A DNA stretch of 64,000 nucleotides. Origin: Streptomyces sp. RPT161 (lineage in GTDB: Bacteria > Actinomycetota > Actinomycetes > Streptomycetales > Streptomycetaceae). Under the pieces are notes generated by a model. The model did no database searches. It worked only from the letters and a program-made list of their open reading frames with translations, and was not told where the DNA came from. Location: NCBI RefSeq assembly GCF_027533845.1, contig NZ_JAPZVN010000015.1, forward strand, positions 1 through 64,000, in the 5' to 3' direction. The translations under genes were made by a program, and so were the position numbers. Positions 17,350-27,494 of this stretch are shown here, piece by piece. Within the stretch, counting starts at the first letter, position 1, and the number at the start of each line of letters is the position of its first letter.

Positions 17350-18258
17350 ATGACCACCGATACCGCCCGTACCGCCGAGAACGCCGCCGCCACGCTGCAC
17401 CTGCCGGTGAACGCCTGGTACGAGGCCAACGCCCGCGATCTGCCCTGGCGCCGCCCGGAGGCCGGTGCGTGGGGGGTCATGGTCAGCGAGTTCATGCTCC
17501 AGCAGACTCCGGTCTCGCGGGTGCTGCCCATGTACGAGCAGTGGCTGGCCCGGTGGCCTCGCCCGGCCGACCTGGCCGCCCAGCCGCCCGGCGAGGCGGT
17601 GCGAGCCTGGGGGCGGCTCGGCTACCCGCGCCGTGCGCTGCGGCTGCACGCCGCCGCGAACGCCATCACCGAGCGGCACGGCGGTGAAGTCCCCAGTGAC
17701 CACGCCGAGTTGCTGGCGCTGCCCGGGGTCGGCGAGTACACGGCGGCCGCGGTCGCCTCGTTCGCCTACGGCCAGCGGCATCCGGTGCTGGACACCAACG
17801 TGCGCCGGGTGTTCGCCCGTGCGGTCAGCGGCCTGCAGTACCCGCCGAACGCCACCACGGCGGCGGAGCGGCGCCTGGCGCGGCAGTTGCTGCCGGACGA
17901 AGAGGCCACGGCGGCGCGTTGGGCGGCGGCCACGATGGAACTGGGTGCGCTGGTCTGCGTGGCACGCGGTCCGCAGTGCGGGCGGTGCCCGATCGCGCCG
18001 CGGTGTGCATGGCGGCTGGCCGGGTTCCCGGAGCACGACGGTCCGCCGCGGCGCGGCCAGTCGTACGCGGGGACCGATCGGCAGGTGCGCGGCAAGCTTC
18101 TTGCCGTACTACGCGAATCTCATGAACCCGTGACACAAGCCACACTTGATGCGGTTTGGGACGAACCGGTACAACGAGCCCGGGCGTTGGACGGTCTGGT
18201 GGCCGACGGTCTGGTGGAGCCCGTCGAACCGGGCGTGTACCGCCTGCCCGTTGAGTGA
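17350..18258 (+). CDS. mutY: A/G-specific adenine DNA glycosylase
   Basis: Removes adenine mispaired with 8-oxoguanine, preventing G:C to T:A mutations. It has 302 residues. The helix-hairpin-helix motif LPGVGEYTAAAVASFAYG is followed by the catalytic aspartate in VLDTNVRR. The four cysteines of the [4Fe-4S] cluster are spaced C-x6-C-x2-C-x5-C (CVARGPQCGRCPIAPRC). It is shorter than E. coli MutY and appears to lack most of the C-terminal MutT-like 8-oxoguanine recognition domain; a winged-helix-like tail replaces it. A GAAGGA ribosome site precedes the ATG; a long upstream extension of the frame lies antisense to the neighbouring gene and is discounted. Confidence 0.93.
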   Translation: MTTDTARTAENAAATLHLPVNAWYEANARDLPWRRPEAGAWGVMVSEFMLQQTPVSRVLPMYEQWLARWPRPADLAAQPPGEAVRAWGRLGYPRRALRLHAAANAITERHGGEVPSDHAELLALPGVGEYTAAAVASFAYGQRHPVLDTNVRRVFARAVSGLQYPPNATTAAERRLARQLLPDEEATAARWAAATMELGALVCVARGPQCGRCPIAPRCAWRLAGFPEHDGPPRRGQSYAGTDRQVRGKLLAVLRESHEPVTQATLDAVWDEPVQRARALDGLVADGLVEPVEPGVYRLPVE

Positions 18259-18310
18259 GCGGCTGTCAGCGCGCTGTGACCGCGCAGTGATCGTCAGGGC
18301 CGTTGGTTCC

Positions 18311-18327
18311 GGTTGTTACACAACCGA
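18311..18327. promoter_or_regulatory. Inverted repeat upstream of sigE (distal copy)
   Basis: CGGTTGT-TAC-ACAACCG is a perfect 7-bp inverted repeat, followed by ATGGG. A related dyad lies at 18417-18428, GGTTG-AC-CAACC followed by GATCGG. The shared core is AACCGAT-N-GG. In S. coelicolor sigE transcription needs the response regulator CseB; these dyads are candidate binding sites, although OmpR-type regulators more often use direct repeats. Confidence 0.45.
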
Positions 18328-18416
18328 TGGGTTCCTGTGAAACCGCTGTGCGCCCAAGGTCGGGGAATCCGCAACAGCCGGTCCCTAGCGTCCTTCCCTG
18401 CGTCCTTCCTTTCTTG

Positions 18417-18434
18417 GGTTGACCAACCGATCGG
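18417..18434. promoter_or_regulatory. Inverted repeat upstream of sigE (proximal copy)
   Basis: GGTTG-AC-CAACC (18417-18428) is followed by GATCGG. The tail matches AACCGAT-N-GG of the distal dyad about 105 bases upstream. It lies between the likely transcription start region and the sigE ribosome site, so a bound protein here could block rather than activate. Confidence 0.4.
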
Positions 18435-18478
18435 ACGCGAACGGTGACACCACGGCAACGGGACGTTTGGAGGCGGCC

Positions 18479-19036
18479 ATGGCGGCGGACTCGGCGATCG
18501 ACGGCAAGACGCTGGACTTCGAGGAGTACGTGCGAGCCCGGCAGGACTCGCTGCTCCGCAGCGCGCGCCGGCTGGTCCCCGACCCCGTGGACGCCCAGGA
18601 CCTGGTGCAGACCGCGCTGTGCCGTACGTTCCCGCGCTGGGAGCGGATAGCGGACAAGGGCTTGGCCGACGCCTACATGCGCCGGGTGATGATCAACACC
18701 CGGACCGAGTGGTGGCGCGCCCGCAAACTGGACGAGGTGCCCACCGAGAACCTCCCGGACGCCAGCATCGACGACGGAACCGAGCAGCACGCGGACCGCG
18801 CCATGCTGCTGGGCGCGCTCGCGGTGCTCGCCCCCAAGCAGCGGCAGGTCGTCGTACTGCGACACTGGGAGCAGATGAGCACCGAGGAGACCGCCAAGGC
18901 GCTGGGGATGTCCATCGGGACGGTCAAGAGCACCCTGCACCGCGCCCTGGCCCGGCTGCGCGAGGAGCTTGAGCGCACCGCGTACGGCCAGGAGCACGTC
19001 GAAGGGGAGCCAGGGGAGGGCGCGTGCGCCGCATAG
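18479..19036 (+). CDS. sigE: ECF RNA polymerase sigma factor SigE (cell-envelope stress)
   Basis: Directs transcription of cell-wall and envelope genes. It has 185 residues. Region 2 reads FEEYVRARQDSLLRSARRLVPDPVDAQDLVQTAL and region 4 reads LAPKQRQVVVLRHWEQMSTEETAKALGMSIGTVKSTLHRAL. The ATG at 18479 is chosen for its GGAGG site; a GTG at 18419 in frame gives a non-homologous extension. The order sigE-cseA-cseB-cseC identifies it with the S. coelicolor system, in which sigE has no anti-sigma factor and is switched on by the CseBC two-component system in response to cell-wall antibiotics. It overlaps cseA by 13 bases. Confidence 0.93.
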   Translation: MAADSAIDGKTLDFEEYVRARQDSLLRSARRLVPDPVDAQDLVQTALCRTFPRWERIADKGLADAYMRRVMINTRTEWWRARKLDEVPTENLPDASIDDGTEQHADRAMLLGALAVLAPKQRQVVVLRHWEQMSTEETAKALGMSIGTVKSTLHRALARLREELERTAYGQEHVEGEPGEGACAA

Positions 19037-19614
19037 CCCCGTCCCCTTGGCGATGCGCACTGCTGACCGCCGCGCTCGCGCCGCTGGTGCTGATCACCGG
19101 CTGCGCCGAGGGCGGCGGTGTGCGTGTCGAGGGGACCGCCGGCACCGCCGCGGTGAGTTCCTCGCCCTCGCTACGGCCGACGCCGGCCACCAAGGTCGAT
19201 CCGGTCGCACTGCTGAGCAACGACCCCAAGGTCGGCACCGACATAAAGCGGAACCTCAAGCCGTGCGCGGGCCACGAATACCCCATCGACACCAGCTACG
19301 GGAACCTGACCGGGAACTCTGTGCCCGATGTGGTGATAAACGTCCAGACTTGCGCGGATGGCGTGGGACTGGGTAGTTACGTCTACCGTATGGAGAACGG
19401 CGAATACACCGATGTCTTCGGGGACGAGCAGCCGCCTGTCTACATTGACATCGACAAGGGCGACCTGGTGCTGACGCGGCAGGTCTACGGGCCCGAGGAC
19501 AAGGTGTGCTGTCCGTCCGGTGAGGACGTGATCACGTACCACTGGACGGGCGACCGGTTCGCCGAGACCACCCGCACCCACAGCGACTACGGAAAAAAGG
19601 CCGCCGATGGCTGA
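19024..19614 (+). CDS. cseA: CseA lipoprotein, negative modulator of the SigE system
   Basis: A 196-residue exported lipoprotein. The N-terminus MRRIAPSPWRCALLTAALAP ends in the lipobox LITGC, with the lipidated cysteine at about residue 27. The mature part has a Ser/Thr/Pro-rich start and three further cysteines (NVQTCAD, KVCCPSG). CseA in S. coelicolor sits on the outer face of the membrane and dampens the sigE response. The GTG start lies inside the sigE 3' end (13-base overlap) and no later start exists before the signal peptide. Its own 3' end overlaps cseB by 8 bases. Confidence 0.88.
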   Translation: MRRIAPSPWRCALLTAALAPLVLITGCAEGGGVRVEGTAGTAAVSSSPSLRPTPATKVDPVALLSNDPKVGTDIKRNLKPCAGHEYPIDTSYGNLTGNSVPDVVINVQTCADGVGLGSYVYRMENGEYTDVFGDEQPPVYIDIDKGDLVLTRQVYGPEDKVCCPSGEDVITYHWTGDRFAETTRTHSDYGKKAADG

Positions 19615-20302
19615 CACTCATGTCCTGTTCGTGGAGGACGACGACGTGATCCGCGAAGCGACGCAGCTCGCCCTGGAGCGCGACGGCTTCAAGGTGACCG
19701 CCGTCCCGGACGGGATCGTCGGCCTGGAGGCGTTCCGCGCCCGGCAGCCGGACATCGCGCTGCTCGACGTGATGGTGCCCGGCCTCGACGGCGTCAGCCT
19801 GTGCCGCCGGATCCGGGACGAGTCCACGGTTCCGGTGATCATGCTGTCGGCACGCGCCGACTCCATCGACGTGGTGCTGGGCCTGGAGGCCGGGGCCGAC
19901 GACTACGTCACCAAGCCGTTCGACGCCGCGGTCCTGGTGGCCCGGATCCGTGCCGTGCTGCGCCGCTTCGGGCACGCCACCGCGCACGGCGGAAGGGAAT
20001 CCTCCGCCGAGGACGACGGATCGCTGCGGTTCGGCGACCTGGAGATCGACACCGACGGCATGGAGGTACGGCGCGGTGGTGAGCCGGTATCGCTCACCCC
20101 GACCGAGATGCGGCTGCTGCTGGAGTTCTCCGCCGCGCCCGGCTCGGTGCTCTCCCGTGACCGGCTGCTGACCAGCGTCTGGGACTACGACTGGGGCGGC
20201 GACACCCGGGTCGTGGACGTCCATGTGCAGCGGCTTCGCACCAAGATCGGCCAGGACCGGATAGAGACGGTGCGTGGCTTCGGATACAAGCTCAGGGCCT
20301 GA
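19607..20302 (+). CDS. cseB: Response regulator CseB
   Basis: OmpR/PhoB-family regulator of 231 residues that activates the sigE promoter when phosphorylated by CseC. The receiver domain shows VEDDDVIREATQL, the phosphoacceptor aspartate in ALLDVMVPGLDG and the lysine in DDYVTKPFD. The C-terminal winged helix reads LTPTEMRLLLEFSAAPGSVLSRDRLL and ends with TVRGFGYKLRA. The gene lies between cseA (8-base overlap) and cseC (6-base gap). Identification rests on the family plus the sigE operon context. Confidence 0.92.
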   Translation: MADTHVLFVEDDDVIREATQLALERDGFKVTAVPDGIVGLEAFRARQPDIALLDVMVPGLDGVSLCRRIRDESTVPVIMLSARADSIDVVLGLEAGADDYVTKPFDAAVLVARIRAVLRRFGHATAHGGRESSAEDDGSLRFGDLEIDTDGMEVRRGGEPVSLTPTEMRLLLEFSAAPGSVLSRDRLLTSVWDYDWGGDTRVVDVHVQRLRTKIGQDRIETVRGFGYKLRA

Positions 20303-20308
20303 GCGACC

Positions 20309-21592
20309 GTGGCCCCCTTGAACCGTGCCGCGCTCCGCCGCGCTGGGCTGCGCTGGCCCGGGCTGCGCTGGAAGCTGACGGTGGCGATAGCGGCGGTCTC
20401 CGCGCTGGTCGCGCTGGCCATGGCCGTGGTGGTGCATAACGCGGCGCACCTCAGCATGCTCAACAGCGCCCGGGAACTACAGGACCAGCGGGTGCAGGTC
20501 GCGGCGCGGATCTACGAGTCCAACCACCGGCTGGTGATCTCGGCCAAGATCAACGACCCCAATCTGCCCGCGCCGCTCAAGGCCGCTGCGGCGAAGGGAC
20601 TTCGCGCCACCTACATCAAGAAGGTCAGCGGGGAGCCCATCGTCTGGGCCGAGATGCCGCTGCCCAACAACAAGGTCATCTCGCTCTACGACCGCTCCCC
20701 CGACCTCGCCCAGGTGCTCTCCGACCTGGACGGGGTGCTGATCGCGGGCTCGGTCGCGGTGGTGCTGGCCGGGGCGGCGCTGAGCGTGATCGTCGGCGGA
20801 CAGCTCTCCCGGCGGCTGCGCAAGGCGGCGGTCGCGGCGCGCGCGGTGGCCAACGGCGAGCCCGACGTACGGGTACGGGACGCGGTGGGGCGCCGGGTAC
20901 GGGACGAGACCGACGAGTTGGCGCGGGCGGTGGACGAGATGGCCGACGCGCTGCAGAAGCGGCTGGAGGCGGAGCGACGGGTCACCGCGGACATCGCGCA
21001 CGAGCTGCGTACTCCGGTCACCGGCCTGGTCACCGCCGCCGAACTGCTGCCGCCGGGCCGCCCCTCGGAGCTGGTACGGGACCGGGCGCAGGCGCTGCGC
21101 ACGCTGGTCGAGGACGTGCTGGAGGTCGCCCGGCTGGACGGCGCGGAGGAGCGCGCCGACCTCCAGGAGGTGGCGCTGCCGGAGTTCGTCCGCCGCCGGG
21201 TGCGCGGGCTCGCGCCGGAGGCGACCGTCGAGGTGGTACGGGACGCGTGGGTGCAGACGGATCCGCGGCGCCTGGAGCGCATCCTGGGCAATCTGCTGGC
21301 CAACGCGGTCCGGCACGGCAAGGGGCCGGTCGAGGTGATGGTGGACGGCACGGTCGTGCGGGTCCGCGACCACGGGCCGGGGTTCCCTGACGTGCTGCTC
21401 CAGGACGGGCCGAGCCGGTTCCGCACCGGCAGCAGCGACCGGGCGGGCCAGGGCCACGGCTTGGGCCTGACCATCGCCACCGGCCAGGCCCGGGTCCTGG
21501 GCGCCACCCTCTCCTTCCACAACGCCGCCGACGACGATGGCGGCGGCGCCATAGCCGAACTCCACCTTCCACCCGCCCAGCCGGACGCCTAG
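20309..21592 (+). CDS. cseC: Sensor histidine kinase CseC
   Basis: Membrane kinase of 427 residues (GTG start) that senses cell-wall damage and phosphorylates CseB. Two transmembrane segments flank an extracytoplasmic sensor region (about residues 20-40 and 145-168). A HAMP-like linker (RRLRKAAVAARAVANGEPDVRV) leads to the phosphoacceptor box DIAHELRTPVTGL, followed by the N-box LGNLLANAVRHG and the G-boxes DHGPGF and GHGLGLTIA. It appears shorter than the S. coelicolor protein as I recall it. A weak hairpin CGGCCC-CTA-GGGCCG directly follows the stop. Confidence 0.9.
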   Translation: MAPLNRAALRRAGLRWPGLRWKLTVAIAAVSALVALAMAVVVHNAAHLSMLNSARELQDQRVQVAARIYESNHRLVISAKINDPNLPAPLKAAAAKGLRATYIKKVSGEPIVWAEMPLPNNKVISLYDRSPDLAQVLSDLDGVLIAGSVAVVLAGAALSVIVGGQLSRRLRKAAVAARAVANGEPDVRVRDAVGRRVRDETDELARAVDEMADALQKRLEAERRVTADIAHELRTPVTGLVTAAELLPPGRPSELVRDRAQALRTLVEDVLEVARLDGAEERADLQEVALPEFVRRRVRGLAPEATVEVVRDAWVQTDPRRLERILGNLLANAVRHGKGPVEVMVDGTVVRVRDHGPGFPDVLLQDGPSRFRTGSSDRAGQGHGLGLTIATGQARVLGATLSFHNAADDDGGGAIAELHLPPAQPDA

Positions 21593-21789
21593 CGGCCCCT
21601 AGGGCCGGTTTACGGGCGGGGGTGCGGTCGGCTTGCACAGGCGGCGTCCGCGCCGAGGGGGTTACGGGGATATACCGCCCCTTTTGGGAAATTTTTCCTA
21701 ATCAGGCCACAACTTCCGGGTGCCGCGGATCGGTAGGCAGGACGCATGTCCATCGGGCACCGTTGTGCCCCAGTTCGGCGAGGAGTTTC

Positions 21790-22041
21790 ATGTCGTCCCT
21801 CAAGCGTCGGATCGCCCAGGTCACCCTGCTGGCCACCGCAAGCACCCTGCCCGTCATCGCCTCGGCGGGCTCCGCCAGTGCTGTGGGGGCCGACCTCGGC
21901 CCGCTGGTGGAGCGGGTGGCCAAGACGGCCGTACCGCTCGTCGCCAACACGCTGAACGGCTTGCAGGGCCGCCATGGCGCGGCACCGCTGAGCAACGCCA
22001 TCGGCCAGAGCGGCGGCATGGCCTCCCCGGGCGGCCTGTGA
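21790..22041 (+). CDS. Small secreted protein of unknown function
   Basis: An 83-residue protein. Residues 1-32 form a Sec-type signal peptide (basic MSSLKRR, a hydrophobic stretch, then an ASA-type cleavage site before VGADLG). The mature part of about 52 residues is small and has no cysteines (GPLVERVAKTAVPLVANTLNGLQGRHG). An AGGAG site lies 5-9 bases before the ATG, with a 6-bp hairpin (GGGCAC-CGTT-GTGCCC, 21755-21770) upstream. The preceding 21665-21715 stretch is notably A+T-rich for this genome. I do not recognise the family; its position between cseC and clpC hints at an envelope role. Confidence 0.72.
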   Translation: MSSLKRRIAQVTLLATASTLPVIASAGSASAVGADLGPLVERVAKTAVPLVANTLNGLQGRHGAAPLSNAIGQSGGMASPGGL

Positions 22042-22052
22042 CCGACGCGCGA

Positions 22053-22101
22053 AGAAGGGGTCGGCCCCGGAACCACATGGGTTCCGGGGCCGACCCCTTC
22101 T
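22053..22101. terminator. Strong bidirectional terminator between the small secreted protein and clpC
   Basis: A 22-bp perfect stem (22053-22074 with 22080-22101) closes the 5-base loop ACATG. It lies between two convergent genes and should stop transcription from both sides. Confidence 0.9.
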
Positions 22102-22114
22102 GTGTCCGCGTCTG

Positions 22115-24646
<2,532 letters not shown>

Positions 24647-25059
24647 CGTTAATCGCTCCTCAGAGCGGTCAGGCAGATCGGGGCCGGTCCCCTCCCTGTC
24701 CTTCCGCATGCTAGTCCCGACGAGCGGGACAGCTCACTTCAACCGTCGACACCCGTGAGAAGCTTCGCTGCCCTCACAGCCGACAACAGCTCCAACCCGA
24801 TGGTGCGAGACGATGTTCCCGCAGGCCAGGTGGATGAACACTTATCGCGTACGCCCGTGGCGAACGCCCACCTCACCTGCGATCGCGCCATCCCTCCCCA
24901 CTAGGTATTTCTTACCCGCTCACACCGACAATCCATGCGGCGCACATCCGTCATGTCTGCTACCAGCGAACAACCTTGCGCCGGGTCGGCGCCGAATGCG
25001 CCCCGATGAACCATCACTCTTCGTATTGCCCGTACAGCTTTCCGTAACCCTTCTCGGGG
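24647..25059. other. 413-base divergent promoter region upstream of clpC
   Basis: Holds the control regions for clpC (minus) and the primase/polymerase-like gene (plus). The clearest element is the ClgR-type box at 24852-24865. On the minus strand the box is followed by GATAAG-like bases that could form a -10 element. No convincing small gene is visible. Confidence 0.6.
24852..24865 (-). promoter_or_regulatory. ClgR-type operator upstream of clpC
   Basis: On the minus strand the sequence is GTTCGC-CACGG-GCG, an exact match to the GTTCGC-N5-GCG motif bound by the activator ClgR in Streptomyces. It is 206-219 bases upstream of the clpC start, which implies a long 5' untranslated region. Confidence 0.75.
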
Positions 25060-25698
25060 ATGGCAGTTGCTACGGGCATGGGACACGGCACGCTCGACTG
25101 GTACGAACGCGAGCTGGGGTGGGCCACATCCGGCCACACACCGGTGGAACTGCTCACCGGGCTGCGCTTCGACGTGCTCGACGTGCCCGCCGCCGCGGGG
25201 CTCGCGGTGCTGCGCAGGATCGCCCGCACCGGACCGGCCGCGTTGGCCGGGGAGAGGATCCTGCTGCTGGTCGCCGCGGGCAGCGCGGACGAGCTGCCAG
25301 GGCTGCTCGACTGGCTGGAATGGGGCGGTATCGAGCTGGATCTGACGGTGCGCGGCGCGGGCGGACGCGTCCCCGCGCCAGTCGTCCCGGGGGAGGCCGG
25401 CTACCGGTCGGACACGGCCCCGGCTACGGCGACCGCCGGTGACCGGCACCGGCCGATGTGGCTACGGCCTCCCGAGCCGGGTCGCGAGGTGGAGCCGACA
25501 CTGCCGTCGCTTTCGGTGTGCGCGGGCGGCGGCGGGCCGGGCGGCACCGGCCCGGTAGGTCTGGTGCCGCTGGTTGGGGCGGTGGCCACCGAGTGCCACC
25601 GGACCCGGATCCTGTCGGCGCGGACGGATCAGCCGTGCGCCTTCTCGTACGCCTCGCGGATGGTGGCGGGGACGCGGCCACGGTCGTTGACCTCGTAG
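25060..25698 (+). CDS. Primase/polymerase-like protein (SCO3374-type)
   Basis: A 212-residue protein. The first 100 residues (LDWYERELGWATSGHTPVELLTGLRFDVLDVPAAAGLAVLRRI) resemble the N-terminal part of bifunctional primase/polymerase proteins of actinobacteria, but no catalytic aspartate pair is evident, so enzyme activity is doubtful. The rest is Pro/Gly-rich and looks disordered. Its 3' end overlaps the lsr2 coding region by 70 bases on the opposite strand. ATG 25060 is used; ATG 25078 is an alternative. Confidence 0.65.
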   Translation: MAVATGMGHGTLDWYERELGWATSGHTPVELLTGLRFDVLDVPAAAGLAVLRRIARTGPAALAGERILLLVAAGSADELPGLLDWLEWGGIELDLTVRGAGGRVPAPVVPGEAGYRSDTAPATATAGDRHRPMWLRPPEPGREVEPTLPSLSVCAGGGGPGGTGPVGLVPLVGAVATECHRTRILSARTDQPCAFSYASRMVAGTRPRSLTS

Positions 25699-25964
25699 CC
25701 GTTCTCCTTCGCCCAGGCGCGGATCTTGGCGGTGTCCTGGCTGCTGCTGGCGGCGGCGCGCACGGTCCGGCCACGGCCACGGCTGCGGCCACCGGTCTTC
25801 CGGCCCGCGTCCACGTACTCCGCGAGCAGGCCGCGCAGCTTGTCCGCGTTCTCCGTGGTGAGGTCGATCTCGTACGTCGCGCCATCGAGGGCGAACGTCA
25901 CGGTCTCGTCGGCCTCGCCGCCGGTGATGTCGTCAACGAGAAGGACCTGGACCTTCTGTGCCAC
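25629..25964 (-). CDS. lsr2: Nucleoid-associated protein Lsr2
   Basis: Xenogeneic silencer that coats A+T-rich DNA; in Streptomyces it represses many specialised-metabolite clusters. It has 111 residues. The N-terminal oligomerisation domain begins AQKVQVLLVDDITGGEADETVTFALDG and the C-terminal DNA-binding domain ends RAWAKENGYEVNDRGRVPATIREAYEKA, with the RGR hook that enters the minor groove. The GTG at 25964 is chosen over the in-frame ATG at 25979 because it gives the family N-terminus and has AAAGGGA in front. A 6-bp hairpin (CCGGGG-ACT-CCCCGG, 25990-26004) lies in the 5' untranslated region. Confidence 0.95.
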   Translation of the reverse strand: MAQKVQVLLVDDITGGEADETVTFALDGATYEIDLTTENADKLRGLLAEYVDAGRKTGGRSRGRGRTVRAAASSSQDTAKIRAWAKENGYEVNDRGRVPATIREAYEKAHG

Positions 25965-26189
25965 GGGCTTCCCTTTCATCGATATGGTTCCGGGGACTCC
26001 CCGGGATAAAGCAGTACGAGAAAAGGAAACCGCTTTTCCCGGAAAAACTCAAACCCTTGGGCAGCGGTCGACCGCGCACCAGTACGGAGGTAGCGCGTTC
26101 CGCATGGCGCGATTCGGACATACCCGTACCGGGAGCGGGGCCATGCCGGTGGCAACATCTAGCGGAAAATACACCTCGGGGTGCGGCGG

Positions 26190-26741
26190 TCACAGATGCA
26201 AGAGCATCCGGCTGTTGCCCAGGGTGTTCGGCTTCACTCGTTCGAGACCCAGGAACTCCGCGACGCCCTCGTCATAGGAACGCAGCAGCTCGCTGTAGAC
26301 ATCGCCGTCCACCGGAGTCTCGCCGATCTCGACGAAGCCGTGCTTCGTGAAGAAGTCGACTTCGAAGGTGAGGCAGAAAATACGGCGCACTCCCAGCCAG
26401 CGCGCGGTCTGCAAGAGCTTGCCGAGCACCAGGTGTCCAACGCCTTTGCCGTGCTGGTCCCGCCGCACCGCAAGAGTTCGCACCTCGGCGAGGTCCTCCC
26501 ACATCACGTGGAGCGCGCCGCAGCCCACCACCTCGGCGTCGGTGTCCTGTTCGGCGACCCAGAACTCCTGGATGTCCTCGTAAAGCGTCACGGTGGGCTT
26601 GTCGAGCAGGATGCGTTCGTGTACATAGCCGTCGAGCAACCGCCGGATCGCGGCCACATCACTGGTCCTGGCCCGGCGGACGGTGACGTCATTTGCGGCG
26701 CGGGGCGTTGTGGACGATGACGGCGAAGGCGCAGAGGACAT
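26190..26741 (-). CDS. GNAT-family amino-acid N-acetyltransferase (probable N-acetylglutamate synthase)
   Basis: A 183-residue acetyltransferase. Motif A for acetyl-CoA reads EVRTLAVRRDQHGKGVGHLVLGKLL, and the C-terminal part has the GNAT beta-strand region FCLTFEVDFFTKHGFVEIGE. This short form resembles the single-domain N-acetylglutamate synthases of actinobacteria, which start arginine synthesis. The assignment to arginine is from overall resemblance; substrate residues were not checked. It ends 225 bases from lsr2 and is followed closely upstream by a BlaI-type regulator gene (9-base gap) on the same strand. Confidence 0.78.
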   Translation of the reverse strand: MSSAPSPSSSTTPRAANDVTVRRARTSDVAAIRRLLDGYVHERILLDKPTVTLYEDIQEFWVAEQDTDAEVVGCGALHVMWEDLAEVRTLAVRRDQHGKGVGHLVLGKLLQTARWLGVRRIFCLTFEVDFFTKHGFVEIGETPVDGDVYSELLRSYDEGVAEFLGLERVKPNTLGNSRMLLHL

Positions 26742-26750
26742 AGCCGGACG

Positions 26751-27158
26751 CTATCGCCCGGGCGCTTCCCGGGTACCGGCGGGTTCGCCGGGAGCGGCTT
26801 CCGGCTGGACGATCCTGGACGCGTCCCGCAAGGCTTCGCGTTGTTCCGGCGACATCATGCTGAAGAACTGCACGAGAGCCGCGGCCGGGTTCTCGCTCGC
26901 GGCCCATGCCTCGTGCATCAGTGCGGCCGAGTACGCGTCCCGGGTGGAAACGGCCTCATAGCGATAGGCGCGGCCTTCGTGTTCCCGGCGGAGCATGCCC
27001 TTCTGATGCAGGTTGTCCATTACCGTCATCACCGTCGTGTAGGCGATGGACCGTTCCTGCTGCAAGTCTTCCAGCACTTCGCGGACCGTGACCGGGCGGT
27101 TCCACTGCCACACCCTGGTCATGACCGCGTCTTCGAGATCGCCCAATCGACGTGCCAC
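26751..27158 (-). CDS. BlaI/MecI/CopY-family transcriptional repressor
   Basis: A 135-residue winged-helix repressor. The N-terminal domain reads MARRLGDLEDAVMTRVWQWNRPVTVREVLEDL and ERSIAYTTVMTVMDNLHQKGMLRREHEGRAYRY, the recognition helix and wing of the family. BlaI-type repressors are usually cleaved by a BlaR1-type metalloprotease; no such partner is adjacent here. The GTG start at 27158 lies six bases after TACTAT (minus strand), so the mRNA is probably leaderless. A GTGGCA-AA-TGTCAC dyad with one mismatch at 27171-27184 upstream could be its operator. Confidence 0.86.
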   Translation of the reverse strand: MARRLGDLEDAVMTRVWQWNRPVTVREVLEDLQQERSIAYTTVMTVMDNLHQKGMLRREHEGRAYRYEAVSTRDAYSAALMHEAWAASENPAAALVQFFSMMSPEQREALRDASRIVQPEAAPGEPAGTREAPGR

Positions 27159-27209
27159 AGCAGAATAGTAGTGGCAAATGTCACGGATGCGGCATTTTCA
27201 GGGCCGATT

Positions 27210-27239
27210 GGAGCCCCGAGACATTAACTCCGGGGCTCC
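27210..27239. terminator. Hairpin at the 3' end of the 60-residue membrane protein gene
   Basis: GGAGCCCCG (27210-27218) pairs with CGGGGCTCC (27231-27239), nine perfect pairs with a 12-base loop that contains the gene's TAA stop. It probably ends that transcript. Confidence 0.6.
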
Positions 27240-27406
27240 GCTGAAGCGGCTTGGCGGGTCGCCTCGGCGCGGGCGAGCGCCGCGTCGACGGCGGCGTCCT
27301 CCTTGGACTTGTTGACACCACCCTGGTTCTTGATGATCGTCACGACGAGGTACGTGAAGGCCACCGCCATTACGATCGGCGGAACCAGCGCGGAGACGTA
27401 GCCCAC
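27224..27406 (-). CDS. Small single-pass membrane protein
   Basis: A 60-residue protein beginning at GTG with GGAGTGAGG in front. Residues 4-26 (VSALVPPIVMAVAFTYLVVTIIK) form one transmembrane helix; the remaining 34 residues are charged and probably a cytoplasmic helix (SKEDAAVDAALARAEATRQAASAEPRS). No domain is recognised. It is on the same strand as the 212-residue gene upstream, 88 bases apart. Confidence 0.75.
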   Translation of the reverse strand: MGYVSALVPPIVMAVAFTYLVVTIIKNQGGVNKSKEDAAVDAALARAEATRQAASAEPRS

Positions 27407-27494
27407 GATTGCCTCACTCCTTCTACGGGAAACCGTGCCAAGGCTCCCAGAGTAGGCCAGTGGGTTTTCCCGTCCGGCCCCGAGGGGCCATAAG

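Noticed and set aside
21600-21660. Possible SigB-type promoter (GTTTAC ...) for the small secreted protein gene
   Set aside because: No GGGTAT-like -10 at the right spacing.
27171-27184. GTGGCA-AA-TGTCAC dyad as a BlaI operator
   Set aside because: One mismatch, and it does not resemble the TACA/TGTA boxes known for this family, so it is mentioned only in the gene entry.
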